Positions 22,755 to 35,045 of a stretch of DNA of 64,000 nt are shown here, piece after piece. The notes beneath the pieces are model-generated. The model worked only from the letters and a program-made list of their open reading frames with translations, ran no database searches and was not told where the DNA came from. How positions within the stretch are numbered: the stretch's first letter is position 1; each line of letters begins with the position of its first letter. The stretch comes from Dendrobium chrysotoxum (Eukaryota > Streptophyta > Magnoliopsida > Asparagales > Orchidaceae), in the NCBI GenBank assembly GCA_019925795.1, contig CM034298.1, forward strand, positions 53,842,365-53,906,364, in the 5' to 3' direction. Made by a program: the position numbers and the translations under genes.

Positions 22755-23530
22755 CACTACAGGAAAGTCGCGTATTTCCGGCGGAATAATTCTGCTGGAA
22801 CTTTTTTGGCGGAAAAGATCCGTCAGAATTAATAAAATGATTTAAAAAAAAACAAAATTTCGCTCTAGCCCGCTACATCCCCTGTCCGCTCCCCCCCACT
22901 GCATCCCCCGGGGATGACCCCAGCCTGCTCCTGCATCCAGATGCACCCCAGCCCGGCCCAGCGGGCAAGCATCCCACTCCCAAGGGAGCCAGCATGCGCC
23001 TGTCCGCTCCATCGCCCAGGCCCGCCCTCCCCAACGAGCCCGCATCCTGCGCCCAGGCATGCACCCATCAGCGCCAACGCCAGGATTCGAACCGAGGGCC
23101 TCCCCCACCCGCCCGCGCGTCAGTCCGACCACCTCGCCGTTGCTGCAAAATTATTTATACAGATAAATTTTTTTATTTATATTAAAACTGACAGAATATT
23201 ATAATTAAAACTAATTTATTTATATTTATTATTTTAATTAATAATTAAAATAAGTTATTTAAGTAACAATTAATTAAACTATGTTATTAAATTAATAATT
23301 AATTAAAATAATTTATTAAATTAATAGTTAATTAAATTAAAATATAAAATTATTAATTTAAATTAGGAATAAATGATATTTTTAGATATTTTTAGAATCC
23401 GCCGAAAAATCTGCTTAAAAATTTGTCAGAAATATTTTTTATTATTTCGTCAGAAATATGCCAGAAAATCCGTTGGAAATTTCTCCGTCGGAAATTTGCC
23501 AGAAATTCCGCCGATAATGAGTGATTTTCC
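22755..23530. mobile_element. Short non-autonomous CACTA element (copy B)
   Basis: CACTACAGGAAA left terminus, inverted subterminal repeats on both sides, right terminus missing its last bases. No transposase. Confidence 0.8.
22860..23145 (-). mobile_element. GC-rich SINE-like insert with Pol III boxes (copy B)
   Basis: 286 bp flanked by CAAAATT at 22853-22859 and 23146-23152. B-box GGTTCGAATCC on the minus strand at 23083-23093, A-box-like TGGTCGGACTG at 23121-23131. Confidence 0.6.
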
Positions 23531-23671
23531 AAATTGGCTTTATCATTGGACAAGTTTGATTTGTCGAGGGACATGTCGGAATGCTTATTACAAACTTGAA
23601 GAGTATGAGAAAGTTATGCTCATCTCAAATCTATAATTTTTAGGAATACATACAATAAGGTAGACAATGAG
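23531..23671. other. Unassigned sequence (copy B)
   Basis: No recognisable feature between the CACTA end and the 174-bp duplication; the same stretch is at 5520-5660. Confidence 0.4.
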
Positions 23672-24019
23672 TTTTTACATAAAAAATCTAAGAGAAAAAT
23701 GCTATAAGGCCTAACAATGATAATAAAATTCACTATAAATAAATTTTAGAGCAAAATCATGTCCTCTTTCATATGTTGATGAAATAATTCCTTGAAAGAA
23801 TATTAATTCTATAATAATAGTGAAAATAGATTTGTTATATATATATTTTTACATAAAAAATCTAAGAGAAAAATGCTATAAGGCCTAACAATGATAATAA
23901 AATTCACTATAAATAAATTTTAGAGCAAAATCATGTCCTCTTTCATATGTTGATGAAATAATTCCTTGAAAGAATATTAATTCTATAATAATAGTGAAAA
24001 TAGATTTGTTATATATATA
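23672..24019. repeat. 174-bp tandem duplication (copy B)
   Basis: 23672-23845 repeated at 23846-24019, followed by a longer TA run than in block A. Confidence 0.92.
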
Positions 24020-24294
24020 TATATATATATGGTGAGGTGGGGGGAAGCTATAAGAAAGAAAGTGATTATCTTTTTTTAAATATATAAGAAACTCTGGTTG
24101 TCCCCTTCTTTAAACAGAAGCCTCTATTTAAGCATGCTTATCTAAAATCTAAGAATAATTGATGGCTGAAGGTGGGTAAGCTCTTGAAGCTGGATTGAGT
24201 TGAAGTATGAGTGTCTTGTATTATGAGGAGGCTAATAAGTTGGAATTATGGTTGAATTGGTTGTTCAAGCTTAGGGTTCAAGGATTTCAAGGCT

Positions 24295-24311
24295 GGGGGG
24301 GGGGGGGGGGG

Positions 24312-24375
<64 letters not shown>
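24295..24375. repeat. G(19) run followed by (AG)n microsatellite (copy B)
   Basis: Nineteen G, one C, then about 30 AG units. The length differs from block A. Confidence 0.97.
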
Positions 24376-24377
<2 letters not shown>

Positions 24378-24545
24378 AGAGAAAATAAACAATCAAACAC
24401 ATAAACAAGCCGTAAATAAGCATTAAAACTTTGATTAAATTTTTAATAATATTCAAGGTTCCATGATACTTGTATATATAGAGCTAAAAAGTAGGATTAC
24501 GTAAAAATAAACAAAATAAACAAAGAGAAGGGGTCATCCAACACC

Positions 24546-25077
24546 TTTATAAATAATTTAGAACCACTCCATATTATAATATTTGACTTAATTTCATCGA
24601 GTGGCCAACAAATATTATTTAGAAAAAGAGTGGCACTGGATTTTTTCACATGTTGAACTTTCATTATGGCAGGGGCCATCCAAGTAAAATTGGAAGATTA
24701 TTTGAAGCATTTATCACATATTCAATAGATACATGGATGGATGTAGGAATAAATGAATGGAGAATTTCTCCTGCATCATAGAGACTTGCCTAATGAAACT
24801 ATCAATGTGTAGGCTTGATATTAAGTTCTTTTGTTGCATCTTTTTTACCAAACCACCAAAAATACTACTCCATAAAGGTAAAATTAATTTGTTCATCATA
24901 GAAACTAGTGATATCTTAAATAAATAATGATTAAATAGATTTGTGACGAAAGAGACATGCTATATTGGATGAACCTGGTTCTTACAAGGCCGCTAATACA
25001 AATATATTTTATATTGTTTACCATTATTAGAGTAGTCACAATAGCATGATGAACCTGATAATCATTTACAAGACTAA
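24546..25077. other. Unassigned AT-rich DNA after block B
   Basis: Sequence that would correspond to the region lost in the N gap of block A. No gene or repeat recognised. Confidence 0.4.
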
Positions 25078-25208
25078 GGCTTCATTTGAGACAATTTTTT
25101 TATTGCTTTCTAAAACAGCTTTCTAGTACAAAAATTTTAAGTCCAATTTTTTTTTTTTACTAAAAAGCTGATTTAGAAAGCAGTAAGAAAGTTATCTCAA
25201 ATGAAGCC
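25078..25208. mobile_element. Tourist-like MITE
   Basis: 131 bp with termini GGCTTCATTTGAGACAA and ATCTCAAATGAAGCC, flanked by TAA on both sides (25075-25077 and 25209-25211), the target preference of PIF/Harbinger MITEs. Same family as 3712 and 21723. Confidence 0.87.
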
Positions 25209-25452
25209 TAAGTGTTGATTTAGAAGATTTAAAATATTATGTTTGGTTTGAGAAATAATACTTTGATGAGCAGAATTAGATGTAAGTATATCTCAAAATA
25301 GCAGACAAGATTTTCCAAGTGGCTTAGTAGCAATTGTATCAAGGGTGTTATGAATTAGGAAGATTTTGTGAAAATGCTTTATTAAAGGGATTTAATGAAA
25401 TAGAAGTGCCAAGGTATTAACAAAGTGATGTTATGACCTAATGATTAATTAG

Positions 25453-25457
25453 TTCAT
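25453..25457. repeat. Target-site duplication TTCAT, left
   Basis: Matches 56762-56766 exactly and sits directly outside the TG terminus. Confidence 0.85.
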
Positions 25458-28400
25458 TGTTTGATTGAAAAATATATGTATTTGAAAAAGGGTTTGATTT
25501 TCTTTGGGAAATGTTGAATTTCTGGAATTTTAATTTTATACTCGAACACTTATTATGAATGATATATCACCTCGGAAGGTGAACATATCGTTCACTAATA
25601 GGTTCAGACTACAAATCTTGATTTATCCTGATTATCGTAGTCAAACTCAGGGAGAAACAACATATGATCTCGAAGAATCAGAATGATGTTTAATCCATTG
25701 TTTAACTATAATAATTCAGATAAGAGATCATTAATTTCATAATTAAAATTATGATTGTAATTGATATATCTATCCGGAGGAAGAAGATATCAATCACTAT
25801 CGATAGTTTAAATATGACGATAATGATCATTAGGTTTGAATTTCCCAAAGATAATTAATTAAGGGTTTTGAAAAAGCTTGATTTTGAAATCAGGTCTGGG
25901 TTTCTAAATCTCCTACGAGCGCAAGCCCTCGTAGTTAATTACATCGTAGGAAACCAGAAAATTTCTTATGAATACTCTCGATTAAAATAGCGATATGAAT
26001 TTTATTTAAGATTTCAAAGATTGATATCAATGAAGGTTAAGGACTTGAATTTTCAAGTATGATTGGTTCAAGATTGAGCAGTTCTTTCTGGAGTCAAAGG
26101 AAGAAGAGTAGGAGGTGCTTTAAGATTCTGAATCACTTCAGAAACACCTCAAACTATCCTAAGTGTTGGGCTTGAATTAGATTGAAAGATATTTTAATGT
26201 TTAAGTGATCAATTTTATTAGAAGTTGAGAACTAGATTCCCAGAGATTGAGAGTGGAGACTAACCTACCAAGTGGGTATGACGTCCCCGGTCAAGATCCC
26301 ATGGTTTTCCATCATCCCGGGTTCGTCGGTATCCTTAGCCTACTTAGTCGAGTGCCGACCAGAGGATCCTTGTTAGCAACCATGGGTTACCTCATTCAAG
26401 GGGACCTCGTAGGCCAAGGGGCTGGGGACCTAATCCTAGGCTGACAAGTAAAAGTGCACAGGTCTGTGGGAAATGAACCTATGTCTATGTCATCTAACCT
26501 AGGATGCCACTCTCATTTTGTGTGCAAATTAAAATATCTCAAAATAGAAAGGAACACCGGCCTAACCTAAAGCTAGAGTCTGTGTCCTAACAGGTCAATC
26601 TAGGTGTGTGTAGCAGGCTGTGTGGTTTGGATATGTCCTGTATCGGGCAATTGATTAAAGTTGTTTAATGTTCTGGTTTGTTGAAAGGTTCAAGGGAAGT
26701 TTTTGGTTAAAGTTTAAGTCTTAATGATTTGAAATTAATTTTTAAGATTGATTCTTGATTGTTTGTTGGATACCACCTTTGTTGCACACCGAGGCCGTGA
26801 AGTTTATTTCACCTTCCTTGGGGCTAATTTAATAGCCTCGTAGGCCTGGGTTACCCAGTGGTACCCGGTATGATTAAATGAATTAGGTTTAATTTAAGGT
26901 TTGAAATTTGATGAAATGTTAATTAAATTTGCTTGATTGTTTGTTTTAAAGTTTAATTAACATTTTCTGGATTTTTAAATCAAGTATTTAATTTTTGAAG
27001 TTATTTGAATTGTTTAATGTATTTAATCAAAGGGGTTAAATTTTGAATTTTAGATTAAAAATGATTTCTGTAAAATTAATATTTTATTAAAATATTATAC
27101 CTCAAGATGATCAATTAAACTGTAAATATGTTGAATTTGAATTTTATTTGAATTAGTTATGAATGTTTGAAGTTTGACTGTTTATTGAAATTATTTAATT
27201 ATCTTAATTAGAGAGGTTTGATGTTTTGAATCCAATTGAGTTCCAAACTCCTTACAATTAACTCTAAAGGTCAAAAATGACCCAAGGATAGATTTCCAAG
27301 TGTTTAGGAACTTTTTGGAATTTTTAATTATTTTTAATCAATTAAATAAATTAAATGTTAACTTTCAATTAAAATTCAATTAAACTTAAAATTAATGTTC
27401 AATCAAAGGAGTTTTAATTTTCATATATTAAAGGTTCAATTTTGATTAATTTGAGGTATTATGTGTGTCTTTGTGTTTTAAATTTGATTTATTAAATTTC
27501 TTAAAATTTTGAGGGCTTAATTAAATCTTAATCTTAAGGGGTTTGATTAAGGGGTTTAAAGAATTCAAACTTTAGTGAGAATTTTCCCTAGAGCAGGGAA
27601 AGTCACTAAACTCAAGGGGTTTGAATTTCAAGTCAATTGGATTGAAAGAAGTTTTGAGGCTTAATTGAGGGTTTAACTTTTATTAAATCAATTAAGTGGT
27701 TTAATGATTAATCGATTGATTTAAGTTTGATTGAGGTCAAGTTTGATAATGTACATTAATCCTAAGGTACAGTGTCACTAAGTTTTCTATGTTTGATGTT
27801 TGATCCTTAAAGGATGTATGTGTGAATCCTAGAGTTTGCCTGAGTTCTCTAAGACTCGTCCTTAATTATTGTCCTTAATGATGTCACTAGATTTAATGGG
27901 TTTGAATCAATGTCACTAACCCTTTGGACATACATGTGAATGTGAACAAGTTATATCGATAGTATATATTCACTAAATGCAGGAGTCAAGAACTTAAGGT
28001 TGAAGGAATAACTCAACAGGGAAATCTAGGAGCCCTATGATCTTCTAAGTTTTAAGAAAACTTACCTGATCACTAGAGCTAGTCAACAGTGATTCCATCT
28101 GTAGCACCCCATTTGGAAGAAACGGGGTGATTGAAGCTCCTTGGCTCTGCTCTCCAATCAGCTCCATCAGTACCTCGCAAAAAGGCAAAGAGAGAAGGAG
28201 GTGTCAGAATATCATATATGATAATATAGAAGTAATCGTAAATTGACATATAAATGAATGTGTGAAAAATAAAAATCAAATCAGGTTATTGAGGTAATTT
28301 CAAAATGTATGTAACTTTGCAAAAATCAATTTCAACATTTATGCTTCTAGATGGAAAGAAACCCCAACACATGTACTAATTCATAAGAATAAGTCAACAT

Positions 28401-31263
28401 GTATAATTATATACAAGAAAGAATTTTAACTAATGTATTGCTTAAAATTCAATCAAGGCTTGGATCAAAACAATCTAAACATCCTTCAAATAAGGAATGC
28501 ATTCATTCAACGTTAATGTATATATGAAGAATGACATGGGTATTTTCAATGCACATTATTGAGAAATTGAACAAGGTACTCATGGTTTGAAATGCCGAAA
28601 TGGTCTTACTCAAACTGCTAGTTTCACAAGCACGAAATGGGAATGAGAATTTGTAATATTCTGAGAGATAACAACCAACTTACTCATTTCTATTTCAACA
28701 AAAGAAAATAAATATCAATATCGATGTTCCTTAAAGGATCATTCCCAAATTTAGATGAAATGGGAAGTAGTCAAGAAACCTCTCAGATTCTGAATTTATT
28801 CAACAGAAAGCATGAAGGATTTTGTTCCAAACTTTTGGACAAACCAAATATCAATTCAGATATCAACTAAAACAAAACCATCTCACGTGGTAGGGTATCT
28901 CAAACAAAATACTTGATAAAATAATATATATAATTGTATGCATACTCAGACTTTGTTGAAAGCAGTAACAACCACAATCCTATTACTTGTAATCAAATTG
29001 GGAAGTTTCCAGTTTTTTTTTAATGCCACTCAAAAGATGAGCAGATATTGTCAATAATAACATGTGGAGGAAAAAAAAAAAAAACCACGTAACCTCTAAT
29101 GATAAGGGGTTAGCGATATACACGGCATTGACAAACAAAAAGTCATAAGAGAATATATGTATCACTAAACTCAAAAAGTTTACATACAAAGTTATTAAAA
29201 TCTTAAAAGCATTTGTATTCATCGGTTAATAAAAAATTTCTTTAATCACAACAGGGAGATAAACTCTAAATGGTCTATTGATTAGATGACCTGTAGGCTT
29301 GTACATATAACAATGCCATGAAATTAATCGATGAAGAATTTGATACCTTTCAGCATTCTCTTTGCCTCTATTTTGACTGGATAAAAGAGGACTACAGCAG
29401 CATTGAGATCAACTTGACCGAATGGAGATGAGGGTGTCCGGGGAGAAGGGATGGATGCTGTGATGTTGAGAGGAAGAGAAAGCCTTGCAGCTCTCCTTTG
29501 CTTGGAGCTGAAGTATTGCTGAAAATGGGATGGATATTTCCCTTGATGAATGAAGAGAGAGCAGGTCCCCTCTTCCTGAACTAAATACCGAACCAGCAGC
29601 TCTACATCTTGATCGAAACTTGCTATAGGGGCTAGCCGGAATTTGCTGTACAAGGAGTGGTGGCCGGACCTTTGAACAGATCTCTTCTCTTGAACATGTT
29701 ACCCAACTAATAGCTCTCTACCCTCACCAAAATCTGCTATGGCTTGAAGTCGTATGAGAGTTTTCTTGACCAGATGAAGAGCTAGACAACAATGAACTTC
29801 CCTAGCCGATTAAGCCTTCTACGCTAACCAGAATATGCTGTGGCTGGAGATGTATAAGCTTTGGCTAGGGCTTGAGAGGATTAAAAAAAAAATGTTCGTG
29901 GTATATTGATCAGCCGCTCACTCCTCTTGGTCCACCCCTAGTAGATTCAAAGTGTAGAGTATACTGATCTTCAAAGGGGGTGGCTGCTTGTTTCCTTGTC
30001 CGGCCCTAGCTGTTATGCCCACACGGAGGGAGATGGTCATGGGAGGGAGGCCTTGCGGCTGCTTGCATATGGAGCCCCTAAGGCTTGGAACCGTGATCTC
30101 CTCTTGCGGCTGGCTCTCGTGAGGCTTAGATGGGGAGCTTGCCCTAGCTATATGAATCATCAAAATACCCTTTTGCCCTTAAGCTTAATCAAGTGGTTTA
30201 TATCAAAATGCTAAAATCAAAAAAATTTAGAAAGCTAGATTGTGGAAGAAATGTAGATTATATAAATCAAATTCATCAAGTAGCATTTCAATTTAAATTG
30301 ATATAGCAAACTTGCCTTCATCAAAATTAATTTCACGCAAATTAAATAAGTTAAAATCAATAAAGTTCATTTGCACTTGAATCGAGTTGAAACTCATTAA
30401 ATTAAATTGATCGAAAATGTCAAAGTTAAAATTCAATAGAATTTATTCAAATTGACTTAACGATATTCGATTGAATTTGATTTAGGGCTTGATTGATAAT
30501 TGATTGAAAACTAGATGTTTGAAATTTGAATTGAGATTGGACTGAAGTATGATCGAAGATTCAATTGAAGTGTAAGATTGCGGACTGGATTGTAGTGCGA
30601 TCAAAATTTGATTGAAAGATGGTTGAAGGTAAATTGGAAGCCTCATTGATTGAAGGATGCATATTTGATTAAAGTTTAAATTGATGTAAATCTAGATTGA
30701 TCTAAGATCTGAATCGATCCTAGGGTCTGGATAGATTTAGAGCCGGGGTAGATTTAAGATTTGAGTTGATTTAAGGTTTGAATTGAATTAATGATTGGAT
30801 TAGCTTAAGATTTAAATTAATCAAAGGTCTGGATTAATTGGGATTCAAGATTGATTTAGAATAGTGATAGATTAGAATCAAAATTGATTTAATAGTTGGA
30901 TTGATCCTAAAGACTGAGTAGATCTAAGGATTTAGAGTCTGGGAGAATCCTATAATCTAGAAGGATCCTAAGATCTAGGAATCCTAAGATTCAAGATCTA
31001 GAAGGATCTTAGGATCTAGAGTCAGGTAGAATCCTAGGGTCTAGAATAGATCCTAGGGTCTGAAGTCTAGGAGAATCCTAGAATCTAGATTTATCTTAAA
31101 TTGCATTGATCTGGGGTCAGGATTGATTTGAATTTGGATTGATCTTAAAGTTTGGATTGATCTAAGATCATATTGATCCTAGGGTTAAGATTGATCCTAA
31201 GGATTGGAAAGATCCTAAGGTGTGGATTGGTCCTACTGAGCTCATACAAAAATGAGGTCAACA
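25458..31263 (-). repeat. LTR 1 (3' LTR of the tandem element)
   Basis: 5806 bp. On the minus strand it starts TGTTGACCTC and ends CAATCAAACA. The minus-strand 5' part (30540-31240) is made of degenerate GATCCTAGG-type motifs. A GC-richer patch lies at 26230-26450, and a 7-bp-arm hairpin CTACGAG...CTCGTAG near 25912. Short ORFs occur but look non-coding. It differs from LTR 2 by a handful of substitutions, for example A at 26314 against G at 39039. Confidence 0.9.
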
Positions 31264-31321
31264 AATGGACCCCCAATATGTGTAATAGAATGTAGTTCTA
31301 TTGCACATATTGGTGTTGACC
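31256..31321. repeat. Nested hairpin at the 3' LTR junction
   Basis: Arms CAATATGTGTAATAGAA (31274-31290) and TTCTATTGCACATATTG (31296-31312) pair over 17 bp with one mismatch around a 5-nt loop. Outside them the LTR tip GGTCAACA (31256-31263) pairs with TGTTGACC (31314-31321). A purine tract is expected here, but only a run of five G on the minus strand is present. Confidence 0.85.
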
Positions 31322-31389
31322 GAATAGAATGGTCAAGTCTGGAATTTTGATCTTAAGGGGATGAAAAGTCTATCCCTGGGGAATTAAGT

Positions 31390-32560
31390 TTGAATTGATA
31401 CTAGGGTAGTGCTAAGAAAAGCGTACTCTACCACTAGTGGGTCTGGTCCTAAGGGAAAGGAAGAATCTATCCCTAAAGGAGAAGGAAGTCTGGGTGATCC
31501 TATAGGAAGAACTCCTAACTATAAAGGATTGAGTATAGATTTGATTCTAAGGGAAAGGAAATCCTAACCTTAGAAAATTAAATTTGAAATGATACTAGGG
31601 TAGTGCTGGGGGTAGCGTACTCTACCACTAGTAGATCTAGTCCTAGGAGAAGGAAGAAAACCTATCCCTAAGGAAAAGAAGAATCCTGTCCTTACAGGAA
31701 AGAAAGCTTGATTGAGATTGATTCCAGGACGGTGCCATAGAGGACTTACTCCATCACTAGGAAGTCTAATCCCAAGGGAAGGAAGGATAACCTACCCTAA
31801 GGAAGAGAGAACTGGATTTTGAAATTAAACCCAGGACAGTGCCATAGAGGACTTATTCCATCACTGGGGAGTTTAATCCTGAAGGAAGGGGAAAAGCCTA
31901 ACCTTGAGGAGAAGGGAGTTTGATTTTGGAATTTGAAATTGATTCCAGGACGGTGCCACAGGGGACTTATTCCATCGCTGGGGAATCTAATCCTAAGGGA
32001 AGGAAGAAATGCCTACCCTAAGGAGGAGAGAACTGGATTTTGAAATTAAACCCAGGACGGTGCCATAGAGGACTTACTCCATCACTGGGGAATCTAATCC
32101 TAAGAGAAGGAGAATGCTTACTCTAAGGAAAATAGAACTGGATGATCGTATAGGAAAGTAGTATTACTTCCTATAGGAGATCAGACTTAAAGATTTGAAA
32201 TTTGAAACTAGAATGGTGCCGCAGAGGGCGTTATCCATCACTAGTAGATCTAATCCTAAGGAAAGAAAGCAAGATGACTCACATCTGTCCTTAAGGAAAA
32301 GAAGACTGGAGGACCCAGAGGGAAGGGAGTATTGCTTCCCACAGAAGGTCGGATCTGGATTTTGAACCTAGGATGGTGCCACAGAGGGCGTGCTCCACCA
32401 CTAGAAGATCTAATCCTAAGGAAAGAATGCACGATGACTCATATCTAACCTTAAGGAAAAGAAAACTGGAAGACACTAGGATGGTGCCACGAAGGGCGTA
32501 CTCCACCACAAGCGGATCTAATCCTAAGGATAGAAAGAATTCTATCCTAAAGGAGAAGAA
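31390..32560 (-). repeat. Mixed repeat zone with GGTGCCACAGAGG units
   Basis: About ten degenerate copies of a 100-200 bp unit containing ACGGTGCCATAGAGGACTT or GGTGCCACAGAGGGCGT, then TCTAATCCTAAGG. It grades into the 49-bp hairpin array, and one further copy interrupts the array near 32770-32870. Confidence 0.8.
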
Positions 32561-32604
32561 AATTGGAAGATTCTGTGAGAAGGAAACATTGCTTCACACA
32601 AAAT

Positions 32605-33595
32605 CGGGTCTAGAATGATCGTATGTGAAGGAAACTTGCTTCACATAGAGGATCGAATCTGGATGATCATGTATAGAGGAAACTTGCTCTATACAGAGGA
32701 TCGAATCTGGATTGATCGTATATAGAGGAAACTTGCTCTATATAGAGGATCTCAACTGGAAAGAGACTAGGGTGGTGCCACAGAGGGCGTACTCCACCAC
32801 TAGAAGATCTAATCCTAAGGGAAGAAAGCACGATGACTCACATCTAACCTTAAGGAAAAGAAAACTGGATGATCTTGTGAGAAGGAAGCATTGCTTCGCA
32901 CAGAATCGGGTCTGGAATGATCGTATGTAAAGGAAACTTGCTTTACACAGAGGATCGAGTCAGGATGATCGTATATAGAGGAAACTTGCTCTATATAGAG
33001 GATCAGGTCTGGAATGATCGTATATGAAGGAAACTTGCTTCATATAGAGGATCAGGTCTGGAATGATCGTATATGAAGGAAACTTGCTTCATATAGAGGA
33101 TCAGGTCTGGAATGATCGTATATGAAGGAAACTTGCTTCATATAGAGGATCAGGTCTGGAATGATCGTATGTGAAGGAAACTTGCTTCACATATAGGATC
33201 GAATTTGGATGATCATATGTAGAGGAAACTTGCTCTACATAGCGGATCGAATCTGGACTGATCATATGCGAAGGAAACTTGCTTCACATAGAGGATCAGA
33301 TTTGAAATGATCGTATATGAAGGAAACTTGCTTCACACAGAGGATCGAGTCTGGATGATCGTGTATAGAGGAAACTTGCTCTATATAGAGGATCGGGTCA
33401 GGAATGATCATATGTGAAGGAAATTTGCTTCACATAGAGGATCAGATTTGAAATGATCGTATGTGAAGGAAACTTGCTTCACACAGAGGATCGAGTCTGG
33501 ATGATCGTGTATAGAGGAAACTTGCTTTATACAGAGGATCGAGTCTGGGTTGATCATATGTGAAGGAAATTTGCTTCACATAGAGGATCAGATTT
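32605..33595 (-). repeat. 49-bp hairpin minisatellite array, copy 1
   Basis: About 17 units around the constant core GGAAACTTGCT. In each unit the core is bordered by complementary arms: TATATGAAG/CTTCATATA, TATATAGAG/CTCTATATA, TATGTGAAG/CTTCACATA, TATGTAGAG/CTCTACATA and TGTATAGAG/CTCTATACA. The arms change together. Most units are 48-49 bp and are flanked by GATCGT and GAGGATC. The array lies in the 3' UTR, upstream of the 3' LTR on the minus strand. Confidence 0.92.
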
Positions 33596-33599
33596 GAAT

Positions 33600-33905
33600 T
33601 CTGAAACTTGAGAATTGAATGATTTTTGAATTTGAATTGATTGAGTTTTGAATTTGAAGATGTTTGAATTTAAAACTTGATTTAACGAATTTGAATTTGA
33701 AAGGTTTTAAATCTGTGACGTGTTTTGAATTTGATTCAAATTATTTTGAATTTGAAAATTTGAATTTGAAAGTTGATTTGATTTTGATTCACCTTGAATT
33801 TGATTTTGAATTTTGAATTTCGATTGTGTTTGGCTCAATTTTGATTTGTTTGAATTTGATTTTGAATTTTGAAGTGTTTTGAATTTAATTTTAAGTTTGA
33901 CACTC
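33600..33905. repeat. TTTGAA-rich low-complexity stretch
   Basis: Imperfect repeats of GAATTTGAATTT on the plus strand. The 66-codon minus-strand frame rich in Asn, Gln, Lys and Ser is a by-product. Confidence 0.8.
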
Positions 33906-34904
33906 ATCTGGCATGGTACTTCCTGAAGAGCCTCCCCAGTATTTAAAAAAAAAATTGGGTGGCACTCTTCAGGGTTGATCAGTCAAAGGAAAATTTTCTC
34001 AAAGATCATCATTAAAAATGAAGGATCCAGTCTACATTGACTCAAGCTTTCCATTGAGTTTACAACGGATTAAAAGCGGTCTACAAAAGACTACGACCAA
34101 GTCTCCTACTTGGGGAGTTCTAAAGTGACACAATTTATCAGTAACTTGAATCAAATGTGACTTATAAATTTTTGAAACTTTGTTGAGCATGTATTGATTT
34201 TTATTTGATGCCCTTGAGCTCCTTGAATTGGAGTCAAGCATTCTGCTCAGTTAGAGTTTGATTTTAGACAGCAAGTCTCAGCTCAGAAAACTACGCTTCT
34301 AGATCAGAATGATCTAGGACCCCGCACAGGGTGTGGTTTGATTTTGAATGACAATTTCCAGCATTATAAAATACTCCTCCAGTTGGATTTAACTTGTACC
34401 CAGCATAGAGTGTAATTTTATAAAGAAGGCCTAGAAGGAAAGATGCCTATAGAAGGGCTTACACATATTTCTCAAGGACCAGATTTTGAATTTTCATCAA
34501 GAGTAGAAGATTCATTCTTCTTATTAGAAAACTTCCCCTAAGTATTTGGACCCTGTAGGAACGACAAACGGGAACAAATTCAGAAGTACAGTGAAAAGTT
34601 TGAATGACCCCAACTAACCTGAAAAGATTTGAGGATTTAGGTTTTGTTGACCCAGACCAAGTTTCGTAGGAACTAAACTGGGGTCTCCCTTAAGTATTTT
34701 GAATTAAAATCAATTTCAAAGAGGTTTAAGTTGAATAAAGAAATTTGATCTTTTCAATTCTCTAGCACGAGAGATTTTTGTATCTTGATAGAATATCGAT
34801 GCCCGGTGAAAATTCTGGATTCAAGACTTTCAAAATCAAGCAATTTAAATTTAACTGGGTCTTTTGAGATTAAAACATTTAGAAAAAGGGAGCCTCATTC
34901 TTTT

Positions 34905-35045
34905 TCTGGTGGCGCACATTGCGCATCTTTTGATTTATAGTGCATTTTGCACTGTTTCTTAACTTGTGGCGCCCATTGCGCATCTTTTAACTTTTGATGC
35001 ACTTTGTGCATTTCTTGATTGTTGGCGCATTTTGCGCATCTTTTG
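34905..35045. repeat. Cluster of short GCGC-type inverted repeats, copy 1
   Basis: Five units of roughly 28-33 bases each hold a palindrome: GCGCACATTGCGC, GTGCATTTTGCAC, GCGCCCATTGCGC, TGCACTTTGTGCA and GCGCATTTTGCGC, mostly followed by ATCTTTT. Arm sequence varies while complementarity is kept. Confidence 0.85.

Larger units (their letters stand above)
18013..24545 (+). repeat. Block B, direct near-identical copy of 1-6535
   Basis: Same order of elements as block A and nearly the same sequence. Here the block is embedded in continuous sequence on both sides, so it is the better anchored copy. Confidence 0.93.

Noticed and set aside
26247..26444. 65-codon ORF repeated in each LTR
   Set aside because: Short, in a GC-richer patch, identical only because of the recent duplication.
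28983..29222. 79-codon hydrophobic ORF in the LTR as a membrane protein
   Set aside because: The Phe run comes from a poly-A tract on the plus strand; a one-base change of that tract in LTR 3 breaks the ORF.
29324..29653. 109-codon ORF conserved in all three LTRs
   Set aside because: The LTRs are nearly identical copies, so conservation carries no weight; no domain or coding bias seen. Could be revisited with diverged relatives.
32605..33595. CRISPR-like array
   Set aside because: Units are contiguous 49-bp hairpins without unique spacers, no cas genes, and the context is a plant retroelement.
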